64,000 bases of DNA from Cryobacterium sp. Y11 (GCF_002929535.1 NZ_PJJO01000059.1:124001-188000); one strand, 5' to 3'. Positions 35,835-45,734 are shown, counted from the stretch's first letter. Program-made: numbers and translations. Notes: a model not told the origin generated them from the sequence alone.

Positions 35835-36895
35835 GACAATTCCCGGGTGATTGCGGCCACGAACTGATCGATGTCGTTTTCGGTCGTGTCGAATCCGCAC
35901 ATCCAGCGCACCTCGTTTTTGGTGGCGTCCCAGTCGTAGAAGCGGAACGATTCGCGCAGCCGGTCGGCGACTCCGGCGGGCAGCGTGGCGAAGATGGCGT
36001 TGGCCTGGGTAGCCTGGCTGAAGGCCAGCCCGGTGATCGTTCCCGTGATGAGCTCACTCTCGAGTGCGCCGCGTAGCCGGGCGGCCATCGCGTTGGCGTG
36101 GCTCGCGTTTCGCAGCCACAGGTCGCCGCCCAACAGCGCAATCAGCTGCGCCGAGATGAAACGCATCTTGCTGGCGAGTTGCATATTCGACTTGCGCAAA
36201 AACTTCAGACCAGTGGATGCCGCCGGGTTCAGCACCACGATGCACTCGCCGAGCATCATGCCGTTCTTGGTGCCACCAAAGCTCAGCACGTCAACGCCGG
36301 CGTCGCGAGTGAAGGCGCGAAGCGGCACTTTGAGGCTCGCGGCCGCGTTGGAGATGCGGGCACCGTCCATGTGCAGGGTCATTCCCTTGGAATGGACGTG
36401 ATCGGCGATGGCGCGTACCTCGTCAACCGTGTAGGCGGTGCCGAGCTCTGTGGTCTGGGTGATCGACACGACGAGCGGTTGCGCGCGGTGCTCATCTCCC
36501 CAGCCCCAGGCTTCCTGGTCGATCAGTTCGGGGGTGAGTTTGCCATCGGGGGTAACTACCGGCAGCAATTTGAAGCCGCCGACGTGCTCGGGGGCACCGC
36601 CCTCATCGTTATGAATGTGTGCGGTAGCGGCGCAGATCACGGCGCCCCAGCGCGGCAACATTGACTGAAGCCCGGTGACGTTGGCGCCGGTGCCATTGAA
36701 TACGGGAAAAGCTTCAACGCCGTCGCCGAACTGTTCAACGAAGACTTGCTGCAGCCGTGCCGTGTAGACGTCTTCGCCGTAGGCGATTTGGTGAGCGCCA
36801 TTTGCCTGGGTTATCGCCTCCAGTATCTCCGGATGAATTCCGGAGTAATTGTCGGAGGCGAAACCGCGGGTGCTGAGATCATGGAGTTGGGTCAC
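35831..36895 (-). CDS. Low-specificity threonine aldolase-like PLP enzyme
   Basis: 354 residues from GTG 36895, chosen for GGGAGG upstream. SDNYSGIHPEILEAI is the N-terminal motif, HIHNDEGGAPE the cofactor-stacking His region, LHMDGARISNAA holds the Asp/Arg, and VLSFGGTKNGMMLGE carries the Schiff-base Lys. The family cleaves beta-hydroxy-alpha-amino acids such as L-threonine to glycine and an aldehyde. Coupled to the acyl-CoA ligase by a GTGA overlap. Confidence 0.9.
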   Translation of the reverse strand: MTQLHDLSTRGFASDNYSGIHPEILEAITQANGAHQIAYGEDVYTARLQQVFVEQFGDGVEAFPVFNGTGANVTGLQSMLPRWGAVICAATAHIHNDEGGAPEHVGGFKLLPVVTPDGKLTPELIDQEAWGWGDEHRAQPLVVSITQTTELGTAYTVDEVRAIADHVHSKGMTLHMDGARISNAAASLKVPLRAFTRDAGVDVLSFGGTKNGMMLGECIVVLNPAASTGLKFLRKSNMQLASKMRFISAQLIALLGGDLWLRNASHANAMAARLRGALESELITGTITGLAFSQATQANAIFATLPAGVADRLRESFRFYDWDATKNEVRWMCGFDTTENDIDQFVAAITRELS

Positions 36896-36938
36896 TCGAC
36901 TATCCTCCCGCATTCGGCTGGCCGTCTGCGCAATCGAC

Positions 36939-38051
36939 CTACCGGTGCAGGGCGTCCCGCAGCGAGACGCGGGCGCCCATGCGCAGCAGCGCATTGGAGT
37001 AAATGCGCGACCCGATCACAATCATCACCATCGTCGATAGGGCGAGCACGATCAGGGAGAGCACAGGTTCCCACCACTCGGCCTGTCCCAGGAAGATGCG
37101 CACCGGCATCCCGACCGGTGCTGAGAACGGCACATACGACATGATCGCCAGCACGAGTGGGTTGTCGTTGAAAAAGACCACCATGAAATAGGGAATCATC
37201 ACGAGAAACAACACCGGCGAGGTCGCCGAGCCTACGTCTTCCTGCCGGGACACCATCGATGCCGTGGCCGCGTAGAGCGCGGCGAGCAGCACGAATCCAG
37301 AGGCGAAGAACACCGCGAACCACACGATCGCCGGGCCGACATCGGCCAGCAGCACGCGTTGCCCGGTGGCCGCCAGGCCGATTGACACCAGCAGGCTAAT
37401 CGACACGATTTGCGCGAACGCCATCAGGCTGTTGCCGAGTACCTTGCCGGCGAGCAGGGCGCGCACCGAAATGGTCGACAAAAGAATTTCAACGATGCGG
37501 GTCTGCTTCTCTTCGACGACGCTCTGCGCGATCGTGGCACCAAAGGTAGTCGCCGACATGAGAAAGATGATGCCGAACCCGATCGCGACGAGGTAGGCGA
37601 GAAAACCGTCTTGCTCGGCCGGGTTGAGAATTTTCAGGTCGGGTCTCACACTGAGCGCGCCGAGAACCTCGCTCGGCGGTGAATCCAGGGCGATCACGGT
37701 GAGGCCGAGCAGGGAGTCGGCGTCGGTCGACGGCACGACGGCCGCATCGACCGTGCCATCACGCACGAGAGCCTCGGCGCCTTCGACAGTGCCGGATTCG
37801 ACGATGTCGAAGACTTGGGTTTGTTCGACGACGCTGATGGCCGTGCCGACCACGGCGACCTTGGTCAGGCTCTCGTTCTGGCTCATGATGCTGCCGACGA
37901 CAACGGATGACATCGAGATGAGCAGCAGAATTCCGGTCGCGATCAGAAACGACTTGCTGCGCAGTCGCGCCCCAATCTCGCGGTTGGAGACCAGCCACAC
38001 ACTCTGCGCGAAGGTGGGCGCGGTGTGCACCGGGCGGATGGTGGTGCTCAC
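36939..38051 (-). CDS. ABC-2 type transporter permease (NatB-like)
   Basis: 370 residues. One N-terminal helix, a large extracytoplasmic domain of about 130 residues (residues 60-160), then five or six helices beginning FLAYLVAIGFGIIFLM. VVEEKQTRIVEILLSTISVRALLAGKVLG is the hallmark cytoplasmic segment of ABC-2 exporters of the NatB group. It pairs with the ATPase whose stop overlaps its GTG start by 4 nt. Sodium or drug export is the family expectation; the substrate here is unknown. Confidence 0.9.
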   Translation of the reverse strand: MSTTIRPVHTAPTFAQSVWLVSNREIGARLRSKSFLIATGILLLISMSSVVVGSIMSQNESLTKVAVVGTAISVVEQTQVFDIVESGTVEGAEALVRDGTVDAAVVPSTDADSLLGLTVIALDSPPSEVLGALSVRPDLKILNPAEQDGFLAYLVAIGFGIIFLMSATTFGATIAQSVVEEKQTRIVEILLSTISVRALLAGKVLGNSLMAFAQIVSISLLVSIGLAATGQRVLLADVGPAIVWFAVFFASGFVLLAALYAATASMVSRQEDVGSATSPVLFLVMIPYFMVVFFNDNPLVLAIMSYVPFSAPVGMPVRIFLGQAEWWEPVLSLIVLALSTMVMIVIGSRIYSNALLRMGARVSLRDALHR

Positions 38052-38932
38052 GCGATGACCTCTTTGAAGATTGCGGCGAGGGTGGGTCGCTGCTGGCTGA
38101 ATGTGTATACCGCCCCGAGCGCGACTGCACGGTGCAGAACCGCTTGGCTGGCGGCATCCGTTTCGCTTTCGAAGACGGCGAAGTCGCCGTCGAAGTCGAT
38201 CACGGTGATGCCGGGTACGTCGCGGATCCAGCCGGTGTCGCCCGCGGTGCGAATCTCAAATCGGGGGCTGCTGTGCTGCTCTTGCAAGGCTTCGCGGGAG
38301 CCGTTGGCACGAATCTTACCGTCGGCGATAATAACAAGGTCGTCGCAGAGCCGCTCGACGATGTCGAGCTGGTGTGAGGAAAACAGCACGGGCGTGCCCT
38401 GCGCGGCGTAACCGGCGAGTACGCTCATCACGACCTCCACGGCGATCGGGTCGAGGCCGGAGAACGGTTCGTCGAGCACGAGAAACTCGGGGTCATGCAC
38501 GAGCGCGGCGGCGATTTGGGCGCGTTGCTGGTTGCCGAGTGAGAGTGACTCGACGGTATCGCCGGCGCGTGCGGTGAGGCCGAGGCGCTCGAGCAGATCA
38601 TCGGCGTTGTGGCGAGCGGATGCCGGTGACAGCCCATGCAGGCGGGCCAGATACACCAGTTGCTTGGCGACCTTCATCTTGGGATAGAGGCCGCGTTCCT
38701 CTGGCATGTAGCCGAACCGGCGGCGGTCGCTCGCGGTGACCGGCACGCCGTCGATCCGCACGTTGCCAAAATTGGGCGTGAGCACGCCGAGAATGATGCG
38801 CATCGTCGTGGTCTTGCCGGCGCCGTTTGCACCGACGAAGCCGGTCATCCGGCCGTCTCCAACGGTGAAACTCACGTCGGTGAGTACCTGCCGGGTTCCG
38901 TAGCTCTTGGTGACTCCCCGAATGTCGAGCAT
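38048..38932 (-). CDS. ABC exporter ATP-binding protein (NatA-like)
   Basis: 294 residues. Walker A GANGAGKTT, signature LSLGNQQRAQIAAA (the usual LSGGQ is changed to LSLGN), Walker B FLVLDEPFSGLDP and switch FSSHQLDIVERL. The C-terminal 80 residues form the DUF4162-like extension of this group. LSLGNQQR is the normal variant in NatA-type ATPases. First gene of the two-gene exporter operon; AAAGGG precedes ATG 38932. Confidence 0.9.
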   Translation of the reverse strand: MLDIRGVTKSYGTRQVLTDVSFTVGDGRMTGFVGANGAGKTTTMRIILGVLTPNFGNVRIDGVPVTASDRRRFGYMPEERGLYPKMKVAKQLVYLARLHGLSPASARHNADDLLERLGLTARAGDTVESLSLGNQQRAQIAAALVHDPEFLVLDEPFSGLDPIAVEVVMSVLAGYAAQGTPVLFSSHQLDIVERLCDDLVIIADGKIRANGSREALQEQHSSPRFEIRTAGDTGWIRDVPGITVIDFDGDFAVFESETDAASQAVLHRAVALGAVYTFSQQRPTLAAIFKEVIA

Positions 38933-38980
38933 GCCCGCCCTTTCGTTGTGCGTGCCTCCACGGTAGCGTGAGCACACAAA

Positions 38981-39012
38981 GAGGGGGCGCAGCCGGTTGG
39001 CCGCGCCCCCTC
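38981..39012 (-). terminator. Terminator of the LAxTG surface-protein gene
   Basis: GAGGGGGCGC pairs perfectly with its complement, with a further GCC/GGC inner stem. On the minus strand the tail is TTTGTGTG. It lies 12 nt after the surface-protein stop. Confidence 0.8.
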
Positions 39013-39024
39013 AGAATGTGCTGG

Positions 39025-40464
39025 TTAGACGAGCGTACGGCGGTGACGCACGACGACGAGCGCGGCACCGAGCAGAAGCAGTAGCGCGGCAGAACCGAGC
39101 GGAACGATGGTCTCGACGCCGGTCGCAGCGAGGGTCTTGCTGAGGCTGAACGCAACGGCTTGCACGGCGCCCGAGGACTGCCCCGAGATGACGAGCGTGT
39201 GCGTTCCGGCGGCAAGTGAGCTGAGCATGGCGGGGCTCAGAACGACCTGCACCTTGCCGTTGACGACCGGGAAGGTGCCGACCAGGGTCGGGGTGGAGTA
39301 CGCGTAAACGTCGACGAAGCCGTCGGCGCCGGCCCAGTCCACGGTGGCCGTGTAGGGCTTGGTTACGTCGAGGCCGGTGGCGGGCAGTCCAGCGGATGCT
39401 GCCGTGCCGATTTCGACGCGGGCAGCGGTGAGGAAAGCGGCCAACTCGGCCGAGGTAGAGACTGGTGCGGTAGCTGCGGTAGCTGCGGTGGCTGCGGGAG
39501 CCTGGGTTGCGGGCGCGGTGGCGACCGGGGTGATGGGGGGCACGATGCCGGTGAATGCATAGGCGACTGACGGCTCGAAGTTGGCGACGGTGGCTTCGAT
39601 GGAAACGTAAATCTGCAGGCCTACTCGATCAGCAGGCACCGTGAACGTTGTGTCTGTTGCGCCTTCAATTCCGTCTCCGATCTCGCCATTGCTCCATCCC
39701 CAGTAGTACGAAAGTACTGCTCCCTCAGGCCAGTCGTCACCCGGCGTGGCCGTGAGTGCGCTGCCGACGACTGCGGAGCCGGAAATGGAAACAGTGCCCG
39801 AGGGGAAGGCTGGCCGAAGGATACGACCGGACCGGGGCGAGGTGACCTCCTGTGAACCAGACAGGGTTCCAGTCACCGTGACCTCGATATTGTCGTAGCG
39901 CTGGGCGTCGGTCAGCGTGAATGAATCCGTGGTTGCACCCGCGATGTCAGCACCACCCCACGCATAGTGCCACTGATACGTGAAGGTCGTCCCTGCGGCC
40001 CACTCACCTTTATCCACCCTCAGGGTGTTCCCAATGATCGGGTCGCCGACAATGGTGACGGGTCCAGCCTGGGAGTTGGCGCGGACAAGCAAGACCTGGT
40101 TTGTGGCTTTACTCGTGGACCTAGTTGTACCGTCGTAGACGTGGACCCGAATGTACGAGCCGATATCGTCATTCGTGACCGTATAAGACTTATCGGTGGC
40201 GTTCGTAATTTCGACGCCGTCAGACGACCAGTCGGCAGGAACACGCAGCCAAATGTATCCGAGATCCGAGGTGTCACCCCAGGTGGCCAGATCGACCTCG
40301 GCGGTTAGCGTCTCTCCGACGATGACGTCGGACGCGTGAAAGGGGCGCGTGGAGTCTGTGTCGACGGCCTGCGCGGGCGCGGCGAACAGCGTGCCGAATG
40401 CGAGTACGGCCGCGATGGTCAGGGCCACGGCAGACCCGCGAAATCGAAAACGTGCAGAGGTCAT
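39025..40464 (-). CDS. Secreted Ig-like-repeat surface protein with LAxTG sorting signal
   Basis: About 479 residues. A signal peptide (VALTIAAVLAFGTLFAAPAQA) is followed by three repeats of roughly 90 residues with the pattern of actinobacterial Ig-like repeats (TVTGTLSGSQEVTS, VVGSALTATPGDDWPEGA, LSYYWGWSNG). A Pro/Thr/Ala-rich linker (PATQAPAATAATAATAPV) leads to another beta domain. The C-terminus has LAATG, a hydrophobic helix and RHRR, a cell-wall sorting signal of the LAxTG type used by class E sortases. It is probably displayed on the wall; the ligand is unknown. Confidence 0.85.
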   Translation of the reverse strand: MTSARFRFRGSAVALTIAAVLAFGTLFAAPAQAVDTDSTRPFHASDVIVGETLTAEVDLATWGDTSDLGYIWLRVPADWSSDGVEITNATDKSYTVTNDDIGSYIRVHVYDGTTRSTSKATNQVLLVRANSQAGPVTIVGDPIIGNTLRVDKGEWAAGTTFTYQWHYAWGGADIAGATTDSFTLTDAQRYDNIEVTVTGTLSGSQEVTSPRSGRILRPAFPSGTVSISGSAVVGSALTATPGDDWPEGAVLSYYWGWSNGEIGDGIEGATDTTFTVPADRVGLQIYVSIEATVANFEPSVAYAFTGIVPPITPVATAPATQAPAATAATAATAPVSTSAELAAFLTAARVEIGTAASAGLPATGLDVTKPYTATVDWAGADGFVDVYAYSTPTLVGTFPVVNGKVQVVLSPAMLSSLAAGTHTLVISGQSSGAVQAVAFSLSKTLAATGVETIVPLGSAALLLLLGAALVVVRHRRTLV

Positions 40465-40690
40465 TGGTGCCAATCCTGATGTCACAGCGTGAGGAGCACG
40501 CTGGTGGCGAAACCGCCGATTGAAAAAAGTCGACTGAAAGTGGGGGTTCTACCCGATCGCTGAATCACGTATTGGTCTACAAAAATTTGTGCTGCTGCAA
40601 GGCCCCCGGCTCTCAGACTAGGGCAGAGTCTTTGCGCCGCACGACGTTCGGGCGAACTGGGGGGCAACAGGGTTCTTCTCACGTAGTTCG

Positions 40691-41359
40691 TTAGGTCGAG
40701 GGGGTGTCCGATGCCAGACTGACCCGACTGCCATTAGCGGATGCCGTCTCCTCGTCCCACAGCCCCGTCACGCGAGTCGCCAGCTCGGCTTCGAGCCCGT
40801 CGAGCGAACGCACGATGAAAATCGCAGCCGCGGCGGTGTCGCCGGCTTTCGCGAATCCCGCACCGACCGCGCGTATCCACGTTTCGGCCGCGGACTTCGC
40901 GGCCGCGTAGTTCGCGCCGCCAGCGGACGGCCGGTCTACCGAGACGCTTGAGACGATCGCGAGGCGCCCGGCAGCCGAAGCCAGCAGGTCGGCGTTGAAC
41001 GCCCGAGTGGTGTTGCGCAGCGTGGTGACCACGTGCGAGTGCAGAAAGTCCCAGTCCTCGTCGGTCTGCCCGGCGAGACCGCCGCCGCCGCGCCAGCCGC
41101 CCACCAGGTGAATCAAACCGTCGATGGGGGAGATCTGAGCGGCCAGCGCCGTGACGGCGGCGAAATTCGTCAGGTCGCACTCATGCAGCGCTGCCTCGGG
41201 CGCGACCGCGAGCACCGACTGGAGGCGTGCGAGATTGGATCCGACGGCGATGACTCGCGCGCCGGCATCCGCTAGTGACGACGCCACAGCCAGACCGGCC
41301 GTGCTGGTCGCGCCGGCGATGAGCACGGTGCGGCCAGCGACGGCCTTGAGCTCGGTCAT
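40691..41359 (-). CDS. SDR-family oxidoreductase
   Basis: 222 residues. The glycine-rich motif is GATSTAGLAVASSL, a variant of TGxxxGxG. IVSSVSV and YAAAKSAAE give the Ser, Tyr and Lys of the catalytic set. LVGGWRGGGG replaces the usual NNAG, an unusual feature. The substrate is unknown. Its ATG overlaps the stop of the DUF6421-like gene (TGATG), so the two are translated together and probably act together. The ~225 nt gap between its stop and the surface-protein start shows nothing I can name. Confidence 0.82.
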   Translation of the reverse strand: MTELKAVAGRTVLIAGATSTAGLAVASSLADAGARVIAVGSNLARLQSVLAVAPEAALHECDLTNFAAVTALAAQISPIDGLIHLVGGWRGGGGLAGQTDEDWDFLHSHVVTTLRNTTRAFNADLLASAAGRLAIVSSVSVDRPSAGGANYAAAKSAAETWIRAVGAGFAKAGDTAAAAIFIVRSLDGLEAELATRVTGLWDEETASANGSRVSLASDTPST

Positions 41360-42759
41360 CAGTCGACCGCGCTGCCGGTGATGCCTGCGGTGGACTCGAT
41401 GACCGTGCGCATCTTCTTCTCGAGCGCTTCGAAGAACATCGACAGCGGGAATTCATCGTCGAGGACCTGGTCGGTGTAGCCCTTGGGTGCTCCAGCGAGC
41501 AGCTCGAGCGGCAACCCGCGGGCCCAGGTCGAGGCCGGATTCGGCGTGAGGGTCTTCGAGATCATCGCGTAGGCCGCGAGCCAGTGCGCCTTCTTCGGCC
41601 GGTCAATCGACGCCCAGTAGAGCTCGTCGATCTGCGCTCCGAGCGCGATGACCACCTCGGGCACGGCGTCCCAATCGAAGGTGAGCCGGGTGTCGGTCCA
41701 GTGCAGCACACCGTGCTGGTGCATCCAGGCAAACAGCAGCTGACCGCCGAGACCGTCATAGTTGCGCACCCGGTTGCCGGTGATCGCGAACCGAAAGATG
41801 CGGTCGAAGATGACCGCGTACTGCACCAGTTTCGCGTGCTGGCGGGCCTCGGGGCTCGCCAGCTCACTGTGCTCGATCGTGACCGATTCGCGAAAAGCGG
41901 TCAGGTCGCAGCGCAACTCCTCGAGCGAATAGAGAAAGAACGGCATGCGCTGCTTGATCATGAACGGGTCAAACGGCAGATCCCCGCGCATGTGCGTGCG
42001 GTCGTGGATGAGGTCCCACATCACGAAGGTTTCTTCGGTGAGGTGCTGGTCGTCCAGCAGTAAGGCCGCATCGGCTGGCAGCTCGAGCCGGGTGATCTCG
42101 GCGGCCGCGCGCACGACGCGGCGAAAACGGGCGGCTTCGCGGTCGGCGAAGATCGCCCCCCAGGTGAACGTGGGAATCTCGCGCATCGCGACCGTCTCGG
42201 GAAACAACACGGCCGAGTTGGTGTCGTAGCCGGGGGTGAAATCCAGAAAACGAATCGGAACGAACAGCTTGTTTGTATAGCCGGCCTCGAGTTCGCCGAT
42301 GAATTCCGGCCAGATCACCTCGATCAGCACGGCTTCGACCAGGCGATTGGCGCTGCCGTTTTGCGTGTACATCGGAAAGACCACGAGGTGGCGCAGCCCA
42401 TTCACCCGGTGCTGCTGCGGCTGGAAAGCCAGCAGAGAGTCGTAGAAGTCGGGTACGCCGAATCCGTCGGCCGCCCAGCGGTCGAAGTCCACGATGAGGG
42501 CCGCCAGATACGCGGCGTCGTGCGCAAAGTGCGGCGTGAGGTCGGTGACGGCTGCAGTGATGCGCGCAACGGATGCCGCGGCATCCGCGTGCTGGTTGAC
42601 GTCGGTAATCGACCCGTTCTGCGACTGCATAGCCTGCAGCGAGGTCGCCGCTGCCTTGAGCCTGAGCCAGGAGGGGTGCTGCGCGAGGCCGTCTTCGAGA
42701 ACCTCGGGCTCTCCGACCAAAGCGTTAGCTACGTGTGTTTTTTCAACAGATATCGACAT
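41359..42759 (-). CDS. Conserved actinobacterial protein (DUF6421-like)
   Basis: 466 residues, soluble, no signal peptide. Its size, and the segment WDLIHDRTHMRGDLPFDPFM with closely spaced His and Asp residues that could bind metal, fit my recollection of DUF6421, a family of unknown function. The family name is tentative. GGAGG precedes ATG 42759 by 6 nt. It is first in a two-gene unit with an SDR oxidoreductase. Confidence 0.75.
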   Translation of the reverse strand: MSISVEKTHVANALVGEPEVLEDGLAQHPSWLRLKAAATSLQAMQSQNGSITDVNQHADAAASVARITAAVTDLTPHFAHDAAYLAALIVDFDRWAADGFGVPDFYDSLLAFQPQQHRVNGLRHLVVFPMYTQNGSANRLVEAVLIEVIWPEFIGELEAGYTNKLFVPIRFLDFTPGYDTNSAVLFPETVAMREIPTFTWGAIFADREAARFRRVVRAAAEITRLELPADAALLLDDQHLTEETFVMWDLIHDRTHMRGDLPFDPFMIKQRMPFFLYSLEELRCDLTAFRESVTIEHSELASPEARQHAKLVQYAVIFDRIFRFAITGNRVRNYDGLGGQLLFAWMHQHGVLHWTDTRLTFDWDAVPEVVIALGAQIDELYWASIDRPKKAHWLAAYAMISKTLTPNPASTWARGLPLELLAGAPKGYTDQVLDDEFPLSMFFEALEKKMRTVIESTAGITGSAVD

Positions 42760-43068
42760 GGGAACCTCCGATTCGAATGAGTGTCGCGGTTGCGGCGGGC
42801 GTGCTATTTCAGCGTATCGGGCGATGCCCGGCGTTTTCTTGCGATTTTTTGCAATAAATCATCGCTCGTGGGGTGTAGTGGCGCGCGAATTCACCGCGGC
42901 CGGTCGCATTTCGAGCCGGGACACAGCGACGGTATTCGATGGTGACCAGCAATCGGGGCAACGGGTCACTTTTCATGCGTGCAGCGAATCGCCCCAGCAA
43001 GTTTTCTACAAGGCCGTCAGGGCATTCTTCGTTATGTCCCCATATCGATGCACCACTCTGGAGTGATT
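42760..43068. other. 309-nt intergenic region, no gene recognised
   Basis: It lies between the divergent DUF6421-like and multicopper oxidase genes. TGCGATTTTTTGCAATAAATCA is broken by no obvious promoter hexamers. The last ~120 nt stay open in the oxidase frame (CSESPQQVFYKAVRAFF) but have no start signal. It presumably contains both promoters. Confidence 0.4.
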
Positions 43069-44745
43069 ATGACCACGCGTAGGGAAGTACTGCAGTTGGG
43101 CGCAGTGGGGGCAGTCGGCGCGATGAGCGCCCTTGGCATGGCGAAGATGGCGGACCCGGTTCCGAGCGTGCTGGCGCCTGCGAACACGCCCGTCCCTTAT
43201 CGGGGTGTATTCCGTCGCCCGCCTGAGCTGGTGCCGTACGCCACGGGCTTCGATGACGGTGACCCGGCTCGGCCATTCGCCAAATTCGCCCTCACCGCGA
43301 AGGTCGGACAGGCCCAGATCCTTCCGGGGCTCTCCACCACGCTGGCAGGATACAACGGTGTTTTTCCCGGTCCGACCATTCGGGTGCGGCAGGGAACCCG
43401 ATCCGAGATACGCATCCGCAACGCTTTGCCGGCTACGGGGCTCCTGCACGCGTCGGCGTTCAACTCCGTCACCCACCTGCACGGCTCAGCGTCGTTGCCC
43501 CAGTACGACGGGTATGCCAACGACTTCACTGCTCCGGGCAAAGTCAAGAACTACCAGTACCCCAACTGGCAGTCCGCGCGCACACTGTGGTACCACGACC
43601 ACGACCACCTGGTCACGAGCCAGAACGTGCATTCAGGGCTCGCAGGTTTCTACCCGATGTCGGACCAGTTCGAGCAGGCGTAGCTGCCTCAGGGCGAGTT
43701 CGACGTGCCGCTGATGATTTCGGACGCAACGTTCAATGCCGACGGCTCTTTGGGATTCAACGACAACGGCCACGCGGGTCTGTGGGGTGACGTGATCATG
43801 GTTAATGGGGTTCCGTGGCCGACGATGAAGGTCAAGCCGCGCATCTATCGCTTCCGCGTGCTCGTGGCCTCGATCACGCGCTCCTATCGACCCACCCTGT
43901 CCACCGGTGACCCGTTCTACATCGTCGGCACTGACGGCGGAATGACGCCCAAGGTGGAGGCGGTGCAGTCTTGGCGGCAGGGCACGGCGGAGCGCTACGA
44001 GATCCTGATCGACTTTCGCAAGTACAAGGTCGGCCAGATGATCGAGATGCGCAACCTGAGTAACAAGAACAACGTCAACTACGCCAACACGAACAAGATC
44101 ATGCGGTTCCAGGTGGTGGCCGACTCAGGTTCCATGGCCGGATCGATCTCCGCCATCCCGACCACTCTCGACGACGGCGGCTCGCCGAATCCCGAGCTCG
44201 GCGGCCTCGACGTGATGAAGCTGACCCCGGACATGGCGGTGGCGAAGCGGATACTTCGGGTGAAGCGCCAGAACGGAGAGTGGACCATCAACGATGAGAC
44301 CTGGGAAGACGTGGAAGCCTCCGGATTCTCCCGGTGCTTCGCCAACACTCAGCCATACTCCGTTGAGCAGTGGACCATCACAAACGAGTCGGGAGGTTGG
44401 TTCCATCCGCTACACATTCACCTGATCGACGGCAAGATCATCGACCGAAACACCAACGGTGGCAAGCCGTTCCCTTGGGAGGGTGGGCCGAAAGACGTCT
44501 TCTATGCGGGAGAGAATGAATCCGTCACCGTGCTGATGCAGTTCAACACCGGTGCCCACAATGGTGGGCGGTACATGGTGCACTGCCACAACCTGGTGCA
44601 CGAAGATCACGACATGATGGTGCAGTTCTCGGTGGGCGACTCGCAAAACAACGACCCGGTCAGCTCGGACTATCCGGTCGTGGACACGACCCCGATGAAT
44701 TCGTATCCGCCGGTGTACCGGCCGGGGCTTGCCGCGGGAACCTGA
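43069..44745 (+). pseudogene. Tat-exported multicopper oxidase interrupted by an in-frame TAG
   Basis: 558 codons from ATG 43069 (GGAG 6 nt upstream) with one stop, TAG at 43681-43683 (codon 205), and no frameshift. It opens with a twin-arginine signal (TTRREVLQLGAVGAVG). All copper motifs survive on both sides: THLHGSA (about 135), WYHDHDH (about 174), then after the stop HPLHIHL (about 445) and HCHNLVHEDHDMM (about 504), which includes the type 1 site. The translation passes from DQFEQA across the stop to LPQGEFDVPLMISD with no other damage. One base change (for example GAG to TAG) explains it. If not read through, both products are incomplete. Confidence 0.85.
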
Positions 44746-44746
44746 G

Positions 44747-45634
44747 ATGACCAACGCCACCAGAATTGTCACGGCGGTACTCATCGCGTTCGCACTGAGC
44801 GGATGCACCGCCGTGGCTACGCCCCTTACCGGCACTCCGGTCGCGACCGGATTGATCGGCTCCGCTGAGAGGGGTACCGATGCGGGCAACGACCGACCTA
44901 TCGTGACCTACGACGGGCTGATGGTTCGACGTCGAGTAGTGATCGCAATCCACTCGACTCCCGACGCCGATGTGACCGCGCTCCGCGCGGTGCTGGACAC
45001 AGCGGCCAACCAGAGCCAGCTAAACCTGTCCGATATCTCCCCCGACGTGCTCGACCCCGCCTCGCTCGAGCACTTCGTGCCGGAGCTGATCGTGGCGCTG
45101 CCGGCGGGGGGTACCGTTGCCGAAGCTGGGGAACTGGTCAATCGTGCCTACTTCCAAGACCCAGCGGTTTCCGGGGTGGACCATTACCACGTCGACGAGG
45201 TGCTGGTGCACGATCTCCGGTTCGCGGTTCGAACGACCAGCCCTGTCGCACTGGAGGAGTCCATCGCCAGGGAAGGCATCTTGTCGGACGCGCTCGGCAA
45301 CTACTCCACCACTTTCCGCACGGGTGAGTTCGACGTCACCTACACCGGCCCGCTGCTGAGCGATGAGCTGATACATTCGGTTCAAAACGGCATGGCGCGC
45401 GCGGCGCACACTAAGCCGGAAGCAGTCACCGTTTCCTCCCGCTCGACTGCCGGGGTTGGCGTGGACATGGCAAACGAGCCGGCACCCTCGCCCGGAGCCA
45501 CCGAAGCTCCTTCGGGTCATAGCCACGATGACGCGTCCGATGACGCGCACGACACGGCGCACGATCCAGCGCACGACGTCAGCGACGCTCCGGATGACAG
45601 CGACGCTCCGGATGACAGCGGCGGAGGACAGTAA
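44747..45634 (+). CDS. Lipoprotein with His/Asp-rich C-terminal tail, multicopper-oxidase-linked
   Basis: 295 residues, starting 1 nt after the oxidase stop. The signal peptide ends in the lipobox ALSGC. A mixed alpha/beta domain of about 200 residues follows, unlike any family I know (VRRRVVIAIHSTPDADV, ELIVALPAGGTVAEAG, HYHVDEVLVHDLRF). The last 45 residues are almost only His, Asp, Ser and Ala (GHSHDDASDDAHD, AHDPAHD), with two exact 18-bp DNA repeats at 45581-45616 coding SDAPDD. Such a tail could bind copper or other metals. The likely partner is the adjacent copper oxidase (inference). Confidence 0.75.
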   Translation: MTNATRIVTAVLIAFALSGCTAVATPLTGTPVATGLIGSAERGTDAGNDRPIVTYDGLMVRRRVVIAIHSTPDADVTALRAVLDTAANQSQLNLSDISPDVLDPASLEHFVPELIVALPAGGTVAEAGELVNRAYFQDPAVSGVDHYHVDEVLVHDLRFAVRTTSPVALEESIAREGILSDALGNYSTTFRTGEFDVTYTGPLLSDELIHSVQNGMARAAHTKPEAVTVSSRSTAGVGVDMANEPAPSPGATEAPSGHSHDDASDDAHDTAHDPAHDVSDAPDDSDAPDDSGGGQ

Positions 45635-45734
45635 GGCAGCAACTCCGACCCCGATGCCGGTGGTAACAGCGGCTGCTCCGAATTTGGCAACAGAAACAGA
45701 AACGGAAGCAACGATGGCCAGCGCCGAGATGCGT

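Noticed and set aside
40482..40682. 66-codon minus-strand frame upstream of the surface-protein gene
   Set aside because: No start signal, Arg/Pro-biased composition, no resemblance to a known family, and it overlaps the likely promoter region.
43681..43683. Pyrrolysine or other recoding at the oxidase TAG
   Set aside because: No pyl genes or recoding element seen, and the residue is not an active-site position. A plain nonsense change or error is simpler; readthrough is kept only as an alternative.
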